64,000 nucleotides of DNA from Pseudoips prasinana (lineage: Eukaryota; Arthropoda; Insecta; Lepidoptera; Nolidae). Made by a program: the position numbers and the translations under genes. This document shows, one piece after another, positions 30,941 through 41,471 of the stretch. Every line of letters starts with the position of its first letter. Position 1 is the first letter of the stretch. The notes beneath the pieces are model-generated. The model saw only the letters and a list, made by a program, of their open reading frames with translations. It was not told the DNA's origin and did not search any database. Location: the NCBI GenBank assembly GCA_951640165.1, contig OX621249.1, positions 7,739,001 through 7,803,000 on the forward strand, read 5' to 3'.

Positions 30941-32160
30941 TCTACATGTTACGCGATTTGTTCGGTGTCTGTAGTTATTCTTTTGTTTTATCCTTCTTTT
31001 TTTCAGTGTGATGTAACAAACAATGCCTGTAAATATTTCACATTGTTTCACGATACACATGCTTATAATATTTAGTGCGACTTATAGAATTACTGTATAA
31101 TGTTTTGTTTTTTAATATTGTTACACGCGTTTACAATTAAATTATTCTTAATTTTTGGAACGGGCGTAGTATAAATAGACTTACAAAATCTCTTCAGTAT
31201 ATATGCTAATCTAAATTACAAAATAACGTTACGACAATATAATAAGGTACCTATTTTATTACTTAATTTTCCATCTGCTTTTAAGCGAAAGCGTTAAAAT
31301 TGCCTTTTTTTACCTAAAAACCTAATTCTGTTACGGGTAATCTTTTTACACGTCGAGTTTTATCGTTTTTGCCATTGTGATTCCCGAGTAAACGCCATTA
31401 TGGCGTCTGCTTAACGAACTGTGTTAAACAAACGGCGGCCTAATAGCCTGTTTGGATTACTTTCAGGTCAAATATCTGAGATTAGTCCTTTACGTCTAGC
31501 TAGACAGGGAATTAAACATATACCAATAATACGCTGGTAAAAGGAGAAACTATGGTTTATTACAATCGGCAAAACTATGAACTGACAATGACATAAAATT
31601 TACAATAATATGATATAATAATAATAATTTGTATTTCCAAAAACTTAATTCTAGTTAACAAAATACTTATGTCTAGCTAAAATATTTTTAACATATATAT
31701 AACATATATATTGGTGCTGATAACCTAGATACAGGCTCTGCCTAGTTCGATTACATATGCCTAATTTATTATATACACGAGATTAATATACGAGAATTTT
31801 CAATATAAAGTGTTTCAAAAAAGGTTAGATTCGTAATATAGACTTTTTAATAGCTATGCTCCTAGCATTTTTTTTTGGGCTTAATTTTAGACATGATTAT
31901 AGGATTTAAGATACAGTACGCCTGCTAGTAGGTTATAATTCACCACTTAGAAGAGCCTGAATGAAATTATTTAGGAAAAGTAGACGCGGCAGAGCATTCC
32001 ATCCCTACGCAGCTTAAAGCAGATTATGTGAAGACTATTTATATATGCTAGCCATCTAGGAATGTTTCTTAGGGACGATACTTAGTATTTTGCCTATATT
32101 ATTTTTTCATTTATGTAACTATAATGCATTATATAAGGTACTAGCTGTTTTATAATAACA
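30941..32160. other. AT-rich spacer with a LINE C-terminal trace
   Basis: Minus strand 31985-32010 reads WNALP followed after a shift by ASTFP, a combination seen near the end of jockey-like RTs; surroundings are too eroded for a call. The rest is AT-rich with TA tracts near 31690. Confidence 0.35.
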
Positions 32161-32338
32161 ACTAGCTGTGCCCCGCGGTGTTACCCGCGTTAAATTTTAT
32201 AAATTATCTTTGCTATAAACCTCACGGAGCCCGAGACCTTTCCAACGAATGCAAAACCGTGGAAATCGGTTCGTGCGTTCTGGAGTTATAGCGTCAGGAA
32301 GGAAAACCCGACTTATTTTTATATACTCGTAGTAAAGA
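32161..32338 (-). mobile_element. Helitron
   Basis: ACTAGCTGTGCCCCGCGGTG-TTACCCGCGTT is the complemented 3' end. The 5' end is marked by ...GTAAAGA|T, so TC follows an A in the element's sense. About 178 bp; interior (GGAAATCGGTTCGTGCGTTC) differs from the 21474 copy. Confidence 0.75.
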
Positions 32339-33694
32339 TTAATATGTTTTTCTTAAAATATGACTTTAATTTTGTGTAAGACTTAGCTTTTGTATTATTT
32401 TGTTTTTACTTAACTTTAACATTAAGGTAGAACATAGAGTTCTATTAATGTAATATTTATACATCGCTACCCGTGTTTAGCGAATAATAGATTATGATAA
32501 AGATTACTTAATAATTTCGTTCTAAATCTAGACATGAACCAGGCTTTCAGGAAAGCTAGGGGCTTAGCTAATATTCAGTATTAAACTATGCATAGCGTAG
32601 ATAACGTAGTCTATATATGAAAGTTATGGTTGGGGATGTTTTTGAATAACATTATCATGCAGAATACATCAGTATCAAATTATCATAATCTAAACTCCTA
32701 CGAGGTTTAAGCCATACCAAAATAATATTAGAATAAGTATATTGTTACTTTTATTGATTTTGTACAACGGGTTTGTAGGTAGCTCTTCCATTAGAAACTA
32801 GATGGTGCTGTACCCAAATTAGTCCTATATAAAACTTTTGTGGCGGAGATCCACAATTTTATATATTCAACCGTCTATTTTTATTGATCACTCTCCTGCA
32901 CGCTATTAAATTACCCGAAAGGCGACAAATTGGATGTGGGGTGTAGGTGCCTACGTATAAATCACACGAGTACAAAACGCCACCCTCTTAATTGGAAGGC
33001 TAATCGCCGTCGAAATTAACTGGAAGGTAATATTCATTATTGTAAAATGCGGTAACTTGACACTTAATGTAAATTAGCCAAATATTTAAGTTGCAAATTT
33101 TTCTCTAAATGCATAGAGAAAAATGCATTGAATTGTACCTATTACTTATATAAAATAGTTGTCATTAAAATATTTCAACTTCAAGTTGTACAAGTGATCT
33201 GTGAACGCGAACAAATAAGTACAGGAAATAAGGAACTGATTTTGGCTGATCGCTCCTGTCTTCTGGGCCGAAATGATGAACTAATGAGTGCGTGGTGAGT
33301 TAAGTGTCTGGTTCACTGTACACTATTATGAACCGGCCGGCTGACTATATACAACACTTGAACGAAAATTTTAGCATACACACACGCTAGCGAATGACGC
33401 GGAGATCGAAAACGAATGACTCAGGCGGTGAAAGAAAGTGAATCCACGAACGGCAATGAGACCGAAGTTTATAGCAAACTGAAAGCGTTTTCTTCCAGAA
33501 AACCTTAGTATGGAAATTATTTCTATAATATTTTATGCATCTGATAACTCCTTACAATAAATTACATAGATCAACAATACTAGATCTTTAGATAAAACTT
33601 ATAATTTAATTTCTAAGCTTTTCCAAAAGATGATTATTTTATAATTATTTTGTTCGTATATTTGTTAACCTATTTTGCGTTACCGACCTTGAAA
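32339..33694. other. 1.35 kb without recognisable feature
   Basis: 33180-33500 is more GC-rich, with several GCG and one TGACTCAG word (AP-1-like), but has no open frame or TATA/Inr pair convincing enough to call. Confidence 0.45.
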
Positions 33695-33880
33695 AGAGTC
33701 CGCAAGAAGTTGTTGTTGAATGAACTCTAGCGACCTTAGTCACTCGCAGAAACACAACATTAAATTATATTATTAATGTTATTGTTAAGTAATGTCTTCT
33801 GTAAGAAGGTGGTACTTCCCCAGTCGGGCCACTCTTTGATCGAATGCACGCTGTGCCACACCTCTACTTATTCGTAGTTC
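33695..33880 (-). repeat. repeat N left half
   Basis: The complement of 24360-24500: GACTGGGGAAGTACCACCTT, AATGTTGTGTTTCTGCGAGT and AAGGTCGCTAGAGTTCATTC in order. Confidence 0.65.
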
Positions 33881-34073
33881 ACTATTTATCTTACACCGTG
33901 TATATAAATTCTAAAAATTCATAATTAGATTTTCAGTTTTGCTGCCGAAAAGATAAAATGTGCTAATTAATCCCCTAAGTCCCACAAAGTAGACTCAAAT
34001 ACAATTAGCATTTTTATCCAATTTAGATTACTTTTTGGAGTTTTGACAACACAGTAACATTTTTGATGAGCCT

Positions 34074-34321
34074 GTTGCGTGGTTGACAAATGCTTGCTTT
34101 TCACGCCGCAGGTCGTGGGTTCAATTCCCACCCTGAACAGATATTTGCATGAATATGTCTGTCTGTCCTGAGTCTGCGTGTAATTTATCTATATAAGTAT
34201 ATATTTACAAAAGTAGTATATGTAATATATCAGTTATTTGGATTCCATAGTAGAAGCTCTGCTTAGTTTGGGATCAGATGGCCGTGTGTAATTAAGGTCC
34301 CAGGATATTATTATTATTATT
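34074..34321 (+). mobile_element. SINE-B
   Basis: TGTTGCGTGGTTGACAAATG (A box region) and GGGTTCAATTCCC (B box), CATGAATATGTCTG, TATCTATATAAGTATATAT, AGTAGTATATGTAATATATC, TTTGGGATCAGATGGCCGTG and an ATT-repeat tail. Complete. Confidence 0.9.
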
Positions 34322-34487
34322 TATAACGAGTATAAAAATTAGCAATGTTAAATGGAAATATAATGTATATTTTAGGTATACTTAATTATTATTAAAGATT
34401 TTACAATATTTGTGACGATTTACCAGATGTTTAGATAAAAAAAAATAATAAATATCTCAGAACAACTAACGCAATGCCATCCCTATG

Positions 34488-34665
34488 CCCGGTCCCAAAC
34501 TAGACAGAGCCTGTTAAGCATACAATATATATATTTCAAAATACGTATAGGTAATTTCGCCCAGACACTAACAATAATCGTGCTCATGACATAAAGATTT
34601 GTCCTGGGTGGGAATCGAACACACGACCTCGGGCTTGGCAAGCCAGCAGAAAAACTTCCACAGGC
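34488..34665 (-). mobile_element. SINE-B, inverted relative to previous copy
   Basis: On the minus strand GGCTTGCCAAGCCCGAGGTC and GTTCGATTCCCACCC are the head, with a shortened body ending GTTTGGGACCGGGCATAGG. Together with 34074-34321 it forms an inverted SINE pair about 165 bp apart. Confidence 0.8.
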
Positions 34666-35807
34666 TAGAAGAAAAATTTAGGATGAGTATTCCTAAAATA
34701 ACATACCTAGAAAAATATTGAAAGGTGGTTAGCAGTATTGCTATATGATATGGCTTAAATACTATCGTCAAATAACATTAGCTAAATCTGTCAGCCAGTC
34801 GTGGCCTCAACAAAAGATGGTGAAGAATTTTATTTGCTTTGTTTATTAAATGAATTTAACAGTCAGTCATCTACAGACATACCGTGTTTATAAGTGCTTA
34901 GCTCGTCGTTTGATTACGAAGCGATGATGCCACTTTTTTACCTTATAATTTACACGGGAGGTTCAAAAACTCAATCGTGTTATACAATTAAAAACGAATT
35001 GTAGAATAAATTCGTTCCATAATAAAGATTCAATTATACAGCCTCTTGTGTAGAGCCTTATCCGCTTAGTGTAGAGTTCCGGAAAATCCCCAACTCGTCA
35101 TTGAAAATACCTTCTGTAAATAGATATCAAACGTAATACGTTTTTAAATAAATTATTACTGAGTTAGGGAGTGATTAAGGGAAAGTATGCTAATAATAAT
35201 AATATATATTTATTTCAGATTCATGGATCCATAGTAATTTGTTAGTAGTGGCTTATAACTATGTTAGTACTACACTAATAAATCTACATTACATAAAAAA
35301 TTGGAGCCCTGGAACCCAAGTGAATACTGTTCCAGTGGCTCACTATTGGACACTTAATTTTGTACAATATGGTATTTAGGAGGCTGCTGGTACTGTCTCG
35401 TACACGACGCATCAGGGAGACAGTTCTATTCCTTAAAATAGAAGCTAAAGCTAAAGTTAGCTTCTACTAAAGCCCGATGTACTAATACGTCATGGCAATT
35501 GCAACAGCATCCTGGAAATCTAAATGCCTTGCTGGCATGTATCAACTTCGCCCCGTTAAAACAAGTGATAGATAGTCTACTGATTTCATTCAGCCGGATC
35601 TTCTCAGTTCAGCTGCATTGGATCAGGTAAAATGAGACTATCCTTACACACAAGGTCACACAGTAATTTCCACGTGACTGTTTTGCTCTCTCATATGAAT
35701 ACATAGTCGTATTAAAAACAAAACAGAAACATTATATTTCAAATATTATATCGTATTATGAAACTACTTTTAATTATATAATATACTTTGACAATATTTT
35801 TTTAAAA
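34666..35807. other. unassigned spacer
   Basis: 35200-35640 contains a retroposon-like stretch (ATATTTATTTCAGATTCATG, CTCAGTTCAGCTGCATTGGA recalling LINE-G). AGAAGCTAAAGCTAAAGTTAGCTTCT near 35440 can fold. No gene. Confidence 0.4.
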
Positions 35808-35990
35808 ACGGGACTAGTCCCTCCCTCTTACTCACCACTGCAACTCCTTTAAGCCAGGATCAACAGTAGCACACAATGAAATGACACTGAGCGGTGAAGG
35901 TCAGGCATGTACCGGGGAATCGCTTTACCTGTCTTGGATCCCGCAACGAATTTAATCAGAAAGACAAAAAAGGAGGAGTTAGAAAAGGAA
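35808..35990 (-). repeat. repeat H
   Basis: The complement of 60238-60419: CGGGACTAGTCCCTCCCTCT, CACTGCAACTCC, GATCAACAGTAGCACACAAT, GACACTGAGCGGTGA, GGGGAATCGCTTTACC, TTGGATCCCGCAACGAATTT, ending GACAAAAAAGGAGG. About 180 bp, no coding, no tRNA-like boxes. Confidence 0.8.
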
Positions 35991-36569
35991 TAGTTCCACT
36001 TCCCTCCAGAGCAAAGTGGGAGACAGAATGATGTAAAGAGGCTATAGCTTCATAAAATGAGAGATTTGCAACTAGAGAAGCCAGCTGCAAAAGTACCGAG
36101 GATCAATTTAAGGGTCCTAAGTGAGCTGTTATATTTGATTACAATAGTAGGTATGGCAAAAGCGCTTAAACGCACGGAAGTTGTTCCTTGTTGCTACAAG
36201 ATCCGTATAATAAACTACCCCAGATATTGGTTGCAAGCTGTTTAACATAATATGTATCTCGCTGATTTTGCCAGAGATCACACTTTGACAATAGTTATTT
36301 GTTATGCAGTGCACAGTTGCTTTTAACCGCGTGCTCAATTTTGATCACCCAGCAAGCGAAGGATTCTATAATTGTATCCCGAGCGTCATAAAATTTAATA
36401 GCCATTATTACAAATGTAAATATGTATGTCGGATAAGGACTAGGGTTCAATATTTATTATTTAAATTACAAATTCAAATATATGGAACATCTTATATTAG
36501 GCTATGATATTTATTTATGCTCAATTTAATCGGAGCTAAGCTAACGAGTTAACTAAAACCGCGTATGGT
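35991..36569. other. unassigned; small ORFs only
   Basis: ORFs 36057-36245 (+), 36129-36338 (-) and 36304-36507 (+) show no recognisable domains and overlap one another. Confidence 0.4.
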
Positions 36570-36690
36570 TAAAGAAGGCAACTGCCCAAGGAACGTGCGC
36601 CGCCATACCGTCGCAGCCGCGCGGGCGATCGTCGGTAGCGCACATTACAAGAGCGATGCCTGGGCAACGAGCGCGTGACGTCACTAGCTG
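36570..36690. promoter_or_regulatory. GC-rich promoter-like patch with X-box-like and CRE motifs
   Basis: About 120 bp with many CpG steps, isolated in AT-rich DNA. GATGCCTGGGCAAC (36655-36668) approximates the palindromic RFX X-box, and TGACGTCA (36676-36683), 7 bp further on, is a perfect CRE/ATF site. No TATA box or ORF with clear start is adjacent, so which gene it might serve is unknown. Confidence 0.4.
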
Positions 36691-37376
36691 TAAGACCTTC
36701 TAACTAAATGCTAGAGATCCAAATACAGTAGTAACATCACACTAAAGAACACACTTAAGGCTTGGATAATGCTACAATAAAAGAACTCTGTTATTATTAA
36801 AATCTAAAAGTAAGATTCAGAACGTTTTCGCTTAATTTTTATTCTCACTGTGTAACCTTTTCCGTTTCCTACACGGTTTAAATTTAAACCTACGGCTCCA
36901 GTATATTTGGGGCAAACTTAAATAGATGGCCGGTTGCCAGAACCGTGTGCTGGCGCCGCTAAAAGTAGCGCCAATCGAGGGAGGAGGTAGAGTTATATCA
37001 GACCTCATTTATCACATAGAGGGTTGAAGTTAATCCGGAAAATACTTTAGTATATTGAGTATATTTATGTAATACTTAATTAAACTATTAGTAACAATAG
37101 AGTCTTGATTTAAGATATTATTCTGTATACAATTCTACTCGAAGTAAACTCTACTCGAAGACTACATTCTTTAGGTTAAAGCTCTTAATACTTTGCCAAT
37201 AAAGCTACGGTATCAGTTAAGTAATTTACCCGAGTAACATTGAAAAAGAATAATTAATTTCGATCACTTAACAGAATTGTCCGTAGCTTAACTGGCAAAG
37301 CATTGGAAGCTTTGACCCTCAGAATGAAAGTTCAAATCATAAAAGTAATCAAAATTTATTATTTGATTTATTTAGA
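36691..37376. other. unassigned; a second GC-rich spot
   Basis: 36925-36980 has GGCCGGTTGCCAGAACCG and CTGGCGCCGCTAAAAGTAGC. 37280-37345 has a weak tRNA-like pair (GTAGCTTAACTGGCAAAGCA, AAAGTTCAAATC). Nothing firm. Confidence 0.35.
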
Positions 37377-37564
37377 ACTAGTTGTGCTCTGCGATTTTAC
37401 CCGCGTTAAACCTAAAAAATGTGTTATTCGCCTTTGTGTCGTCCGGATGTATAGCCTATATTACTCGAATTTTCATCAAAATCAAATTCGGTAGTTTTTG
37501 AGAAAGAGTAAGAAACATCATAGAGCCATGCTCACAAACGTTCACATTTATAATATTATTATGA
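37377..37564 (-). mobile_element. Helitron
   Basis: ACTAGTTGTGCTCTGCGATT-TTACCCGCGTTAAA (complemented 3' end, slightly eroded) to TTTATAATATTATTATGA (complemented TC end), with T following. 188 bp. Confidence 0.8.
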
Positions 37565-37797
37565 TAACATTTGGAATATGCCTGACATCGCACATCGACG
37601 AATAAACATTTCTAAAATGTATATTCCTCTTAGATATTACCCATACTACTAATCATTTTTCTTTAAATGTTAAAGTTGGATGTAAATGTTGCAGCACTAT
37701 TTCCTATTACATCTTTGTGTTATTATTTATAACGTTGCGTATCCCCATAAATAAATAACAAAATATATTGTTAGTTTACGCCTGTTCCTCTGAAGAA

Positions 37798-37962
37798 AGA
37801 TGGCCAAAACAAGTAACAAAATGGACAGGTCCAGAAGGCAAAAGCTAAAGGGGCAGACCAAAAGCCCAATGGATAAATGATATACTACAATTAGCAGGAA
37901 AAGACTAGATGGAAACAGCTAACGATAGGGCAAATGGAGGAGGCCTATACCCGTAATAGTCA
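37798..37962 (+). pseudogene. LINE ORF2 C-terminal fragment with two stops
   Basis: One frame reads RWPKQVTKWTGPEGKS*RGR, PKAQWINDILQLAGKD*, METANDRA. The RWxxxVTxWxxxxGKxxRGRP...RWxxDI...AG..W...A.DR pattern is the end domain of RTE/jockey-like ORF2 (recalled). Stops at 37846-37848 and 37906-37908 disable it. Confidence 0.75.
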
Positions 37963-38136
37963 TTTATATAGATTTGAAATACGTACTTATTCAACATAGC
38001 TTTTTTTCTTCTTTTTCTTATTATTTTTCTATATATTTTTATTAAATTTATAGACATACTTGTTCATGTCATGGAAATAAAAAAGCTTATTATTATTATT
38101 GTTAGTTTTAAAAATTATTCAATAATCAAAAATATC

Positions 38137-38575
38137 AACTAGGTCGTGTTGAAACCGGTAGAAGATGAATCCACTGAGTTTGTTTCGCTGGGTCTTCTCA
38201 GTTGGGGTGCATTGGATCCGGTGGTAGCATTAAAGCGCGACCGTCGTTATTAAAACAAGGTCTGTCTTAATAATAATACCTTAATATAGACAGAACCATT
38301 GACAATATGTAGTAAAAATATTAGACTTAAACTAGATAATTAAACATAATCTCTTGACAATAACTTGATACGAGCTAGCTAAATATCATTGCTATAATAA
38401 AATAAATTTTATAAATGTTTTCATACAATGTGTACCTAAATATCTATGTTACTAGAAATAATAATGTATACAACTATATTACTACAAACATGATCTGACT
38501 ATTTACAAGCGCTTTTTTAAAGTCTACGTGAATAAAAACCTTTTTTATTTATTTATTTATTTTATTATAAAGATT
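38137..38575 (+). mobile_element. LINE-G 3' UTR, longest plus copy
   Basis: It begins GGTCGTGTTGAAACCGGTAG, continues GGTCTTCTCAGTTGGGGTGC, GGTGGTAGCATTAAAGCGCG and all distal blocks, and ends GTGAATAAAAACC plus a (TTTA)n tail. Collinear with the minus copy 23171-23640. Confidence 0.85.
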
Positions 38576-38600
38576 CAACTGACACCATGTCTACGTAATG

Positions 38601-38710
38601 AAACATCACTTCATCATCATCATCATATCAGCCGAAAGACGTCCACTGCTGGACAAAGGCCTCCCTCAAAGATCTCCACAATTGCCGGTCTTGCGCTACA
38701 AACATCACTT
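38601..38710 (-). mobile_element. RTE-1 88-bp insertion with 11-bp target duplication
   Basis: AAACATCACTT occurs at 38601-38611 and 38700-38710. Between them the minus strand reads GCGCAAGACCGGCAATTGTG ... GGACGTCTTTCGGCTGATAT followed by ATGATGATGATG. Severe 5' truncation, perfect flanks. Confidence 0.9.
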
Positions 38711-38874
38711 AATATCTATTATTTTTAATTATCATTAATACGGCAATGCTTTTACTTTTATAGTCCCTTAGCTTCTACGCTTCCGGCATTATTAATTTTC
38801 GCTATTGTTTGGAACATGACCTTTTTAGAAGGGCAAACCTTGACACCGTGAGTAACTCAATATATTATATATCT

Positions 38875-39118
38875 AACATCTAGGGACAATGTCACACAGA
38901 TCATCTTAGCCCCAAACTAAGCAAAGCTTGTACTATGGGTACCAGGCGACGATATACATACTTATATAGATAGATAAATACTTATATACATAGAAAACAT
39001 CCATGACTCAGAAACAAATATTCGTACTCATTACACAAATATTTGCACTTACCGGGATTCGAACCCAGGACCACCAGCTTCGTAGGCAGGAGCACTACCA
39101 ACTAGGCTACGGTGACAC
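38875..39118 (-). mobile_element. SINE-C
   Basis: On the minus strand ACCGTAGCCTAGTTGGTAGT and GGGTTCGAATCCCGG, then AGTGCAAATATTTGTGTAAT and the full body to ATTGTCCCTAGATGTTA. Complete. Confidence 0.9.
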
Positions 39119-39140
39119 TCAGTAATCTCACTTTTAGTAT

Positions 39141-39622
39141 ACTAGCTGTGCCCCGCGGTTTTACCCGCATTAATCTTTATAAATTATCACTGCTCCTCCC
39201 CCGTAGGTGATAGCGTGATAATATGTAGCCTATATGTTGACCCGACCTCTTAGTAATATTCATGCAATATGAAGTAAATCCATGCAGTAATTTTTGAGTT
39301 TAGCCCGGACATAATAATAATAATAATAATAATAAGATTTATTGCCAAAAAGTTTACATACTATTACATACATACAGACAAACAGATAAACAGACAAAAA
39401 TTCTAAAAACTATATTTTTGGCTTCGATATCGATTGCAAATCACGCCCCAAGTATCATTTAAAAAAAATATTCAATGTACAGTTTTGACTTTCCTACGAT
39501 TTTATTATATGTATAGATATTTTTGGCTTCGATATCGATTGTAGATCACGCCCAAAGTATCCTTTTTAAAAAATGTTCAATGTACAGTTTTGACTTTCTT
39601 ACGATTTTATTATATGTATAGA
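39141..39622 (-). mobile_element. Helitron with duplicated 5' end and nested insert
   Basis: The 3' end is ACTAGCTGTGCCCCGCGGTT (complement). The interior matches 21474-21769. Its 5' end (element sense) is present twice as a 105-bp direct repeat (39412-39516 and 39517-39621), both ending ...ATTATATGTATAG. A 52-bp retroposon end is inserted at 39314-39365. Flanked by T at the TC end. Confidence 0.85.
39309..39370 (-). mobile_element. 52-bp retroposon insertion, ACATA target duplication
   Basis: Relative to the complement of 21474-21769, the sequence between ACATA (39309-39313) and ACATA (39366-39370) is extra. On the minus strand it ends GGCAATAAATC followed by (TTA)n, i.e. a poly(A) signal and tail. 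Parent element not identified. Confidence 0.75.
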
Positions 39623-39681
39623 TAGTAACCACGATTTGCCATCTGCAAAATTTTAACTTAGCCGTTACTTACTTATCGTAT

Positions 39682-39808
39682 GGGCAGTGGTTACCTGAGT
39701 GTCAGAATGGTTGAACTACTTCAACCATTCTGACACTCAGGTAACCACTGCCCTAACACTAGTTTTAAGCCTATTCAGAGGCCTACGCCTCTGAATAGGC
39801 TTAAAACT
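39682..39808. repeat. two adjacent perfect hairpins with CTAC loops
   Basis: Hairpin 1: arms 39682-39715 and 39720-39753, 34/34 complementary, loop CTAC. Hairpin 2: arms 39761-39782 and 39787-39808, 22/22 complementary, loop CTAC. Seven bases (TAACACT) separate them. Both arms derive from element I, which elsewhere lacks these local inversions. Confidence 0.97.
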
Positions 39809-39846
39809 GTTACCTAGTGACTACAACCGGGTCTGACAGCTTAACG

Positions 39847-40039
39847 CTCAGAAAGGCTAAGACAGTCGTCTCGCCTCTCCGTGTCGTGGGTTCGAGTCCC
39901 GCGCTGGACAACTATTTGTGTGTCCCATAAATAGTTGTTCTGAGTCTGGATGTAATATGTGTCCGTCTATTATATGTTTGTAAAGTACCCCACGACATAG
40001 GGATTAGATTCCATAGTGCGGGCGTTGTCTTTATAAAAG
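39847..40039 (+). mobile_element. SINE-A, head clipped
   Basis: It begins at AAAGGCTAAGACAGTCGTCT, so the first ~18 bp of the head are missing. B box GGGTTCGAGTCCC and the whole body to GTGCGGGCGTTGTC follow. Confidence 0.85.
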
Positions 40040-40150
40040 AAATCCACTTTGGTGGTTGCGAGCCTAGTTGCTTAACTTCGCTGATCACTTACGGACCAGT
40101 GAGAGCAGATGCTCATAGCCAGATGGCTATGAGTGCCTTCACGTCATTAA

Positions 40151-41464
40151 CACAGCCTTTTCTTTAAATCATCTTATCTTTGATTAATATGGAGCCGCCC
40201 TGAATAGAAATATCGTATTTAGGCAATTCTACCATTCTCACGCATTTTGTAACTGCGGAGCTGCGGTCGTATTAAAGTAAGGTTAAAAGGGCTATTTAGT
40301 GTATAGATAAGATACGTTTTATTACACATATAAGGGTTTTATACACAAGCTACGTTTCTTTAGATTCCCGAAAAAAAAAAAGAAATTGAGTATCTTTGAA
40401 AAGAGAATATGAAGTTTTTGGAACGAAGTTCCTTATCGCGCGTTTCGAAAGGGGGCTAGACGGATAAAATTAAAACGAAAAGTTGTAACGACGCTTTTTG
40501 CTATAGTAAGCTATTGAAAGCCGTGCGGTGTGCGCATGTTTCTCTGTCTGTCCCTCTCTCTCTTACAGGAAGCAAGCCAGATATTTTCGTTTCGTCTTTC
40601 TATTTCGCACTGAACAGTGTGGTGTCGCGACGATTATTTTTGTTGACTGTATACAGGTTTTTTGTACATAATAAAAAATAACTTCGTACCATCCGGGTGT
40701 CCCTTGACACCTCTAAATTTTTTTAGTCCTGTTATGGAGCAATGGCGGGTACGACTATTGTATTTTATGTAGTTACAATATTTTCCTTAACAATAGGTAG
40801 GTTTAATGCGACTAATGACTACTATTGACAAAAAGTAAAATGGTAATGAACTTACTAAAAAAAAAACACATTTAAAGCTACCCTTTCACAATTTATAAAT
40901 TGAATATTTTCTTTATTTTGATTTACATTCACAACATGTTTGACATCCTTGCGTAGATGTACTTTTTCCATAGTTTACACATGTAACGACATTCAAAGAA
41001 GTGACAAAATTTAATTTACATTTATATTAATGTAAAATTGGCGATCTTATCGTAGTATGGCGATTTCTTTTAATTGCAATTGTTTTGCAGTGACTTATTA
41101 GAATGATGTTATTATTTTCTTTGTAACTCACATTTTATGTATGGCAGGATAATATATTTATAAATTAATGTTTATGTATATGTGTTTGTAGATAGGTGGT
41201 AGTCCTCTATGATGCGGAGATGGATGCAGCTACATGTTTCTTTTTAGCGTGAGTTATTTATATTTACTAACAATATTTTTAAGGGAATTATTACTACACA
41301 CTTTGGTATTTGTCTGAATCAAATATATATTATTATTGTTAAGATCCATGACATTTATAGCGTAAAAGTTTGGCTAATTGGTGGACACAACTTAACTTAA
41401 TGCTGGTAAACTACATTAAAAAACGTTCAAGTACAGTTCAAGTTTAGAAAAATATATAACGCCT
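40151..41464. other. 1.3 kb without recognisable feature
   Basis: 40440-40640 is less AT-rich, with CTCTCTCTCTTACAGGAAGC (a good 3' splice-site look-alike) but no open frame after it. The remainder is AT-rich. Confidence 0.4.
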
Positions 41465-41471
41465 CATCATA

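Larger units (their letters stand above)
39666..40150 (+). mobile_element. foldback element I, rearranged and split by SINE-A
   Basis: The left end CTTACTTATCGTATGGGCAG matches 59755 onward. The right part after the SINE (TTGCGAGCCTAGTTGCTTAA, CACTTACGGACCAGTGAGAG, GCCAGATGGCTATGAG) matches 59935-60030. Between them two segments are converted into perfect hairpins. Confidence 0.7.
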
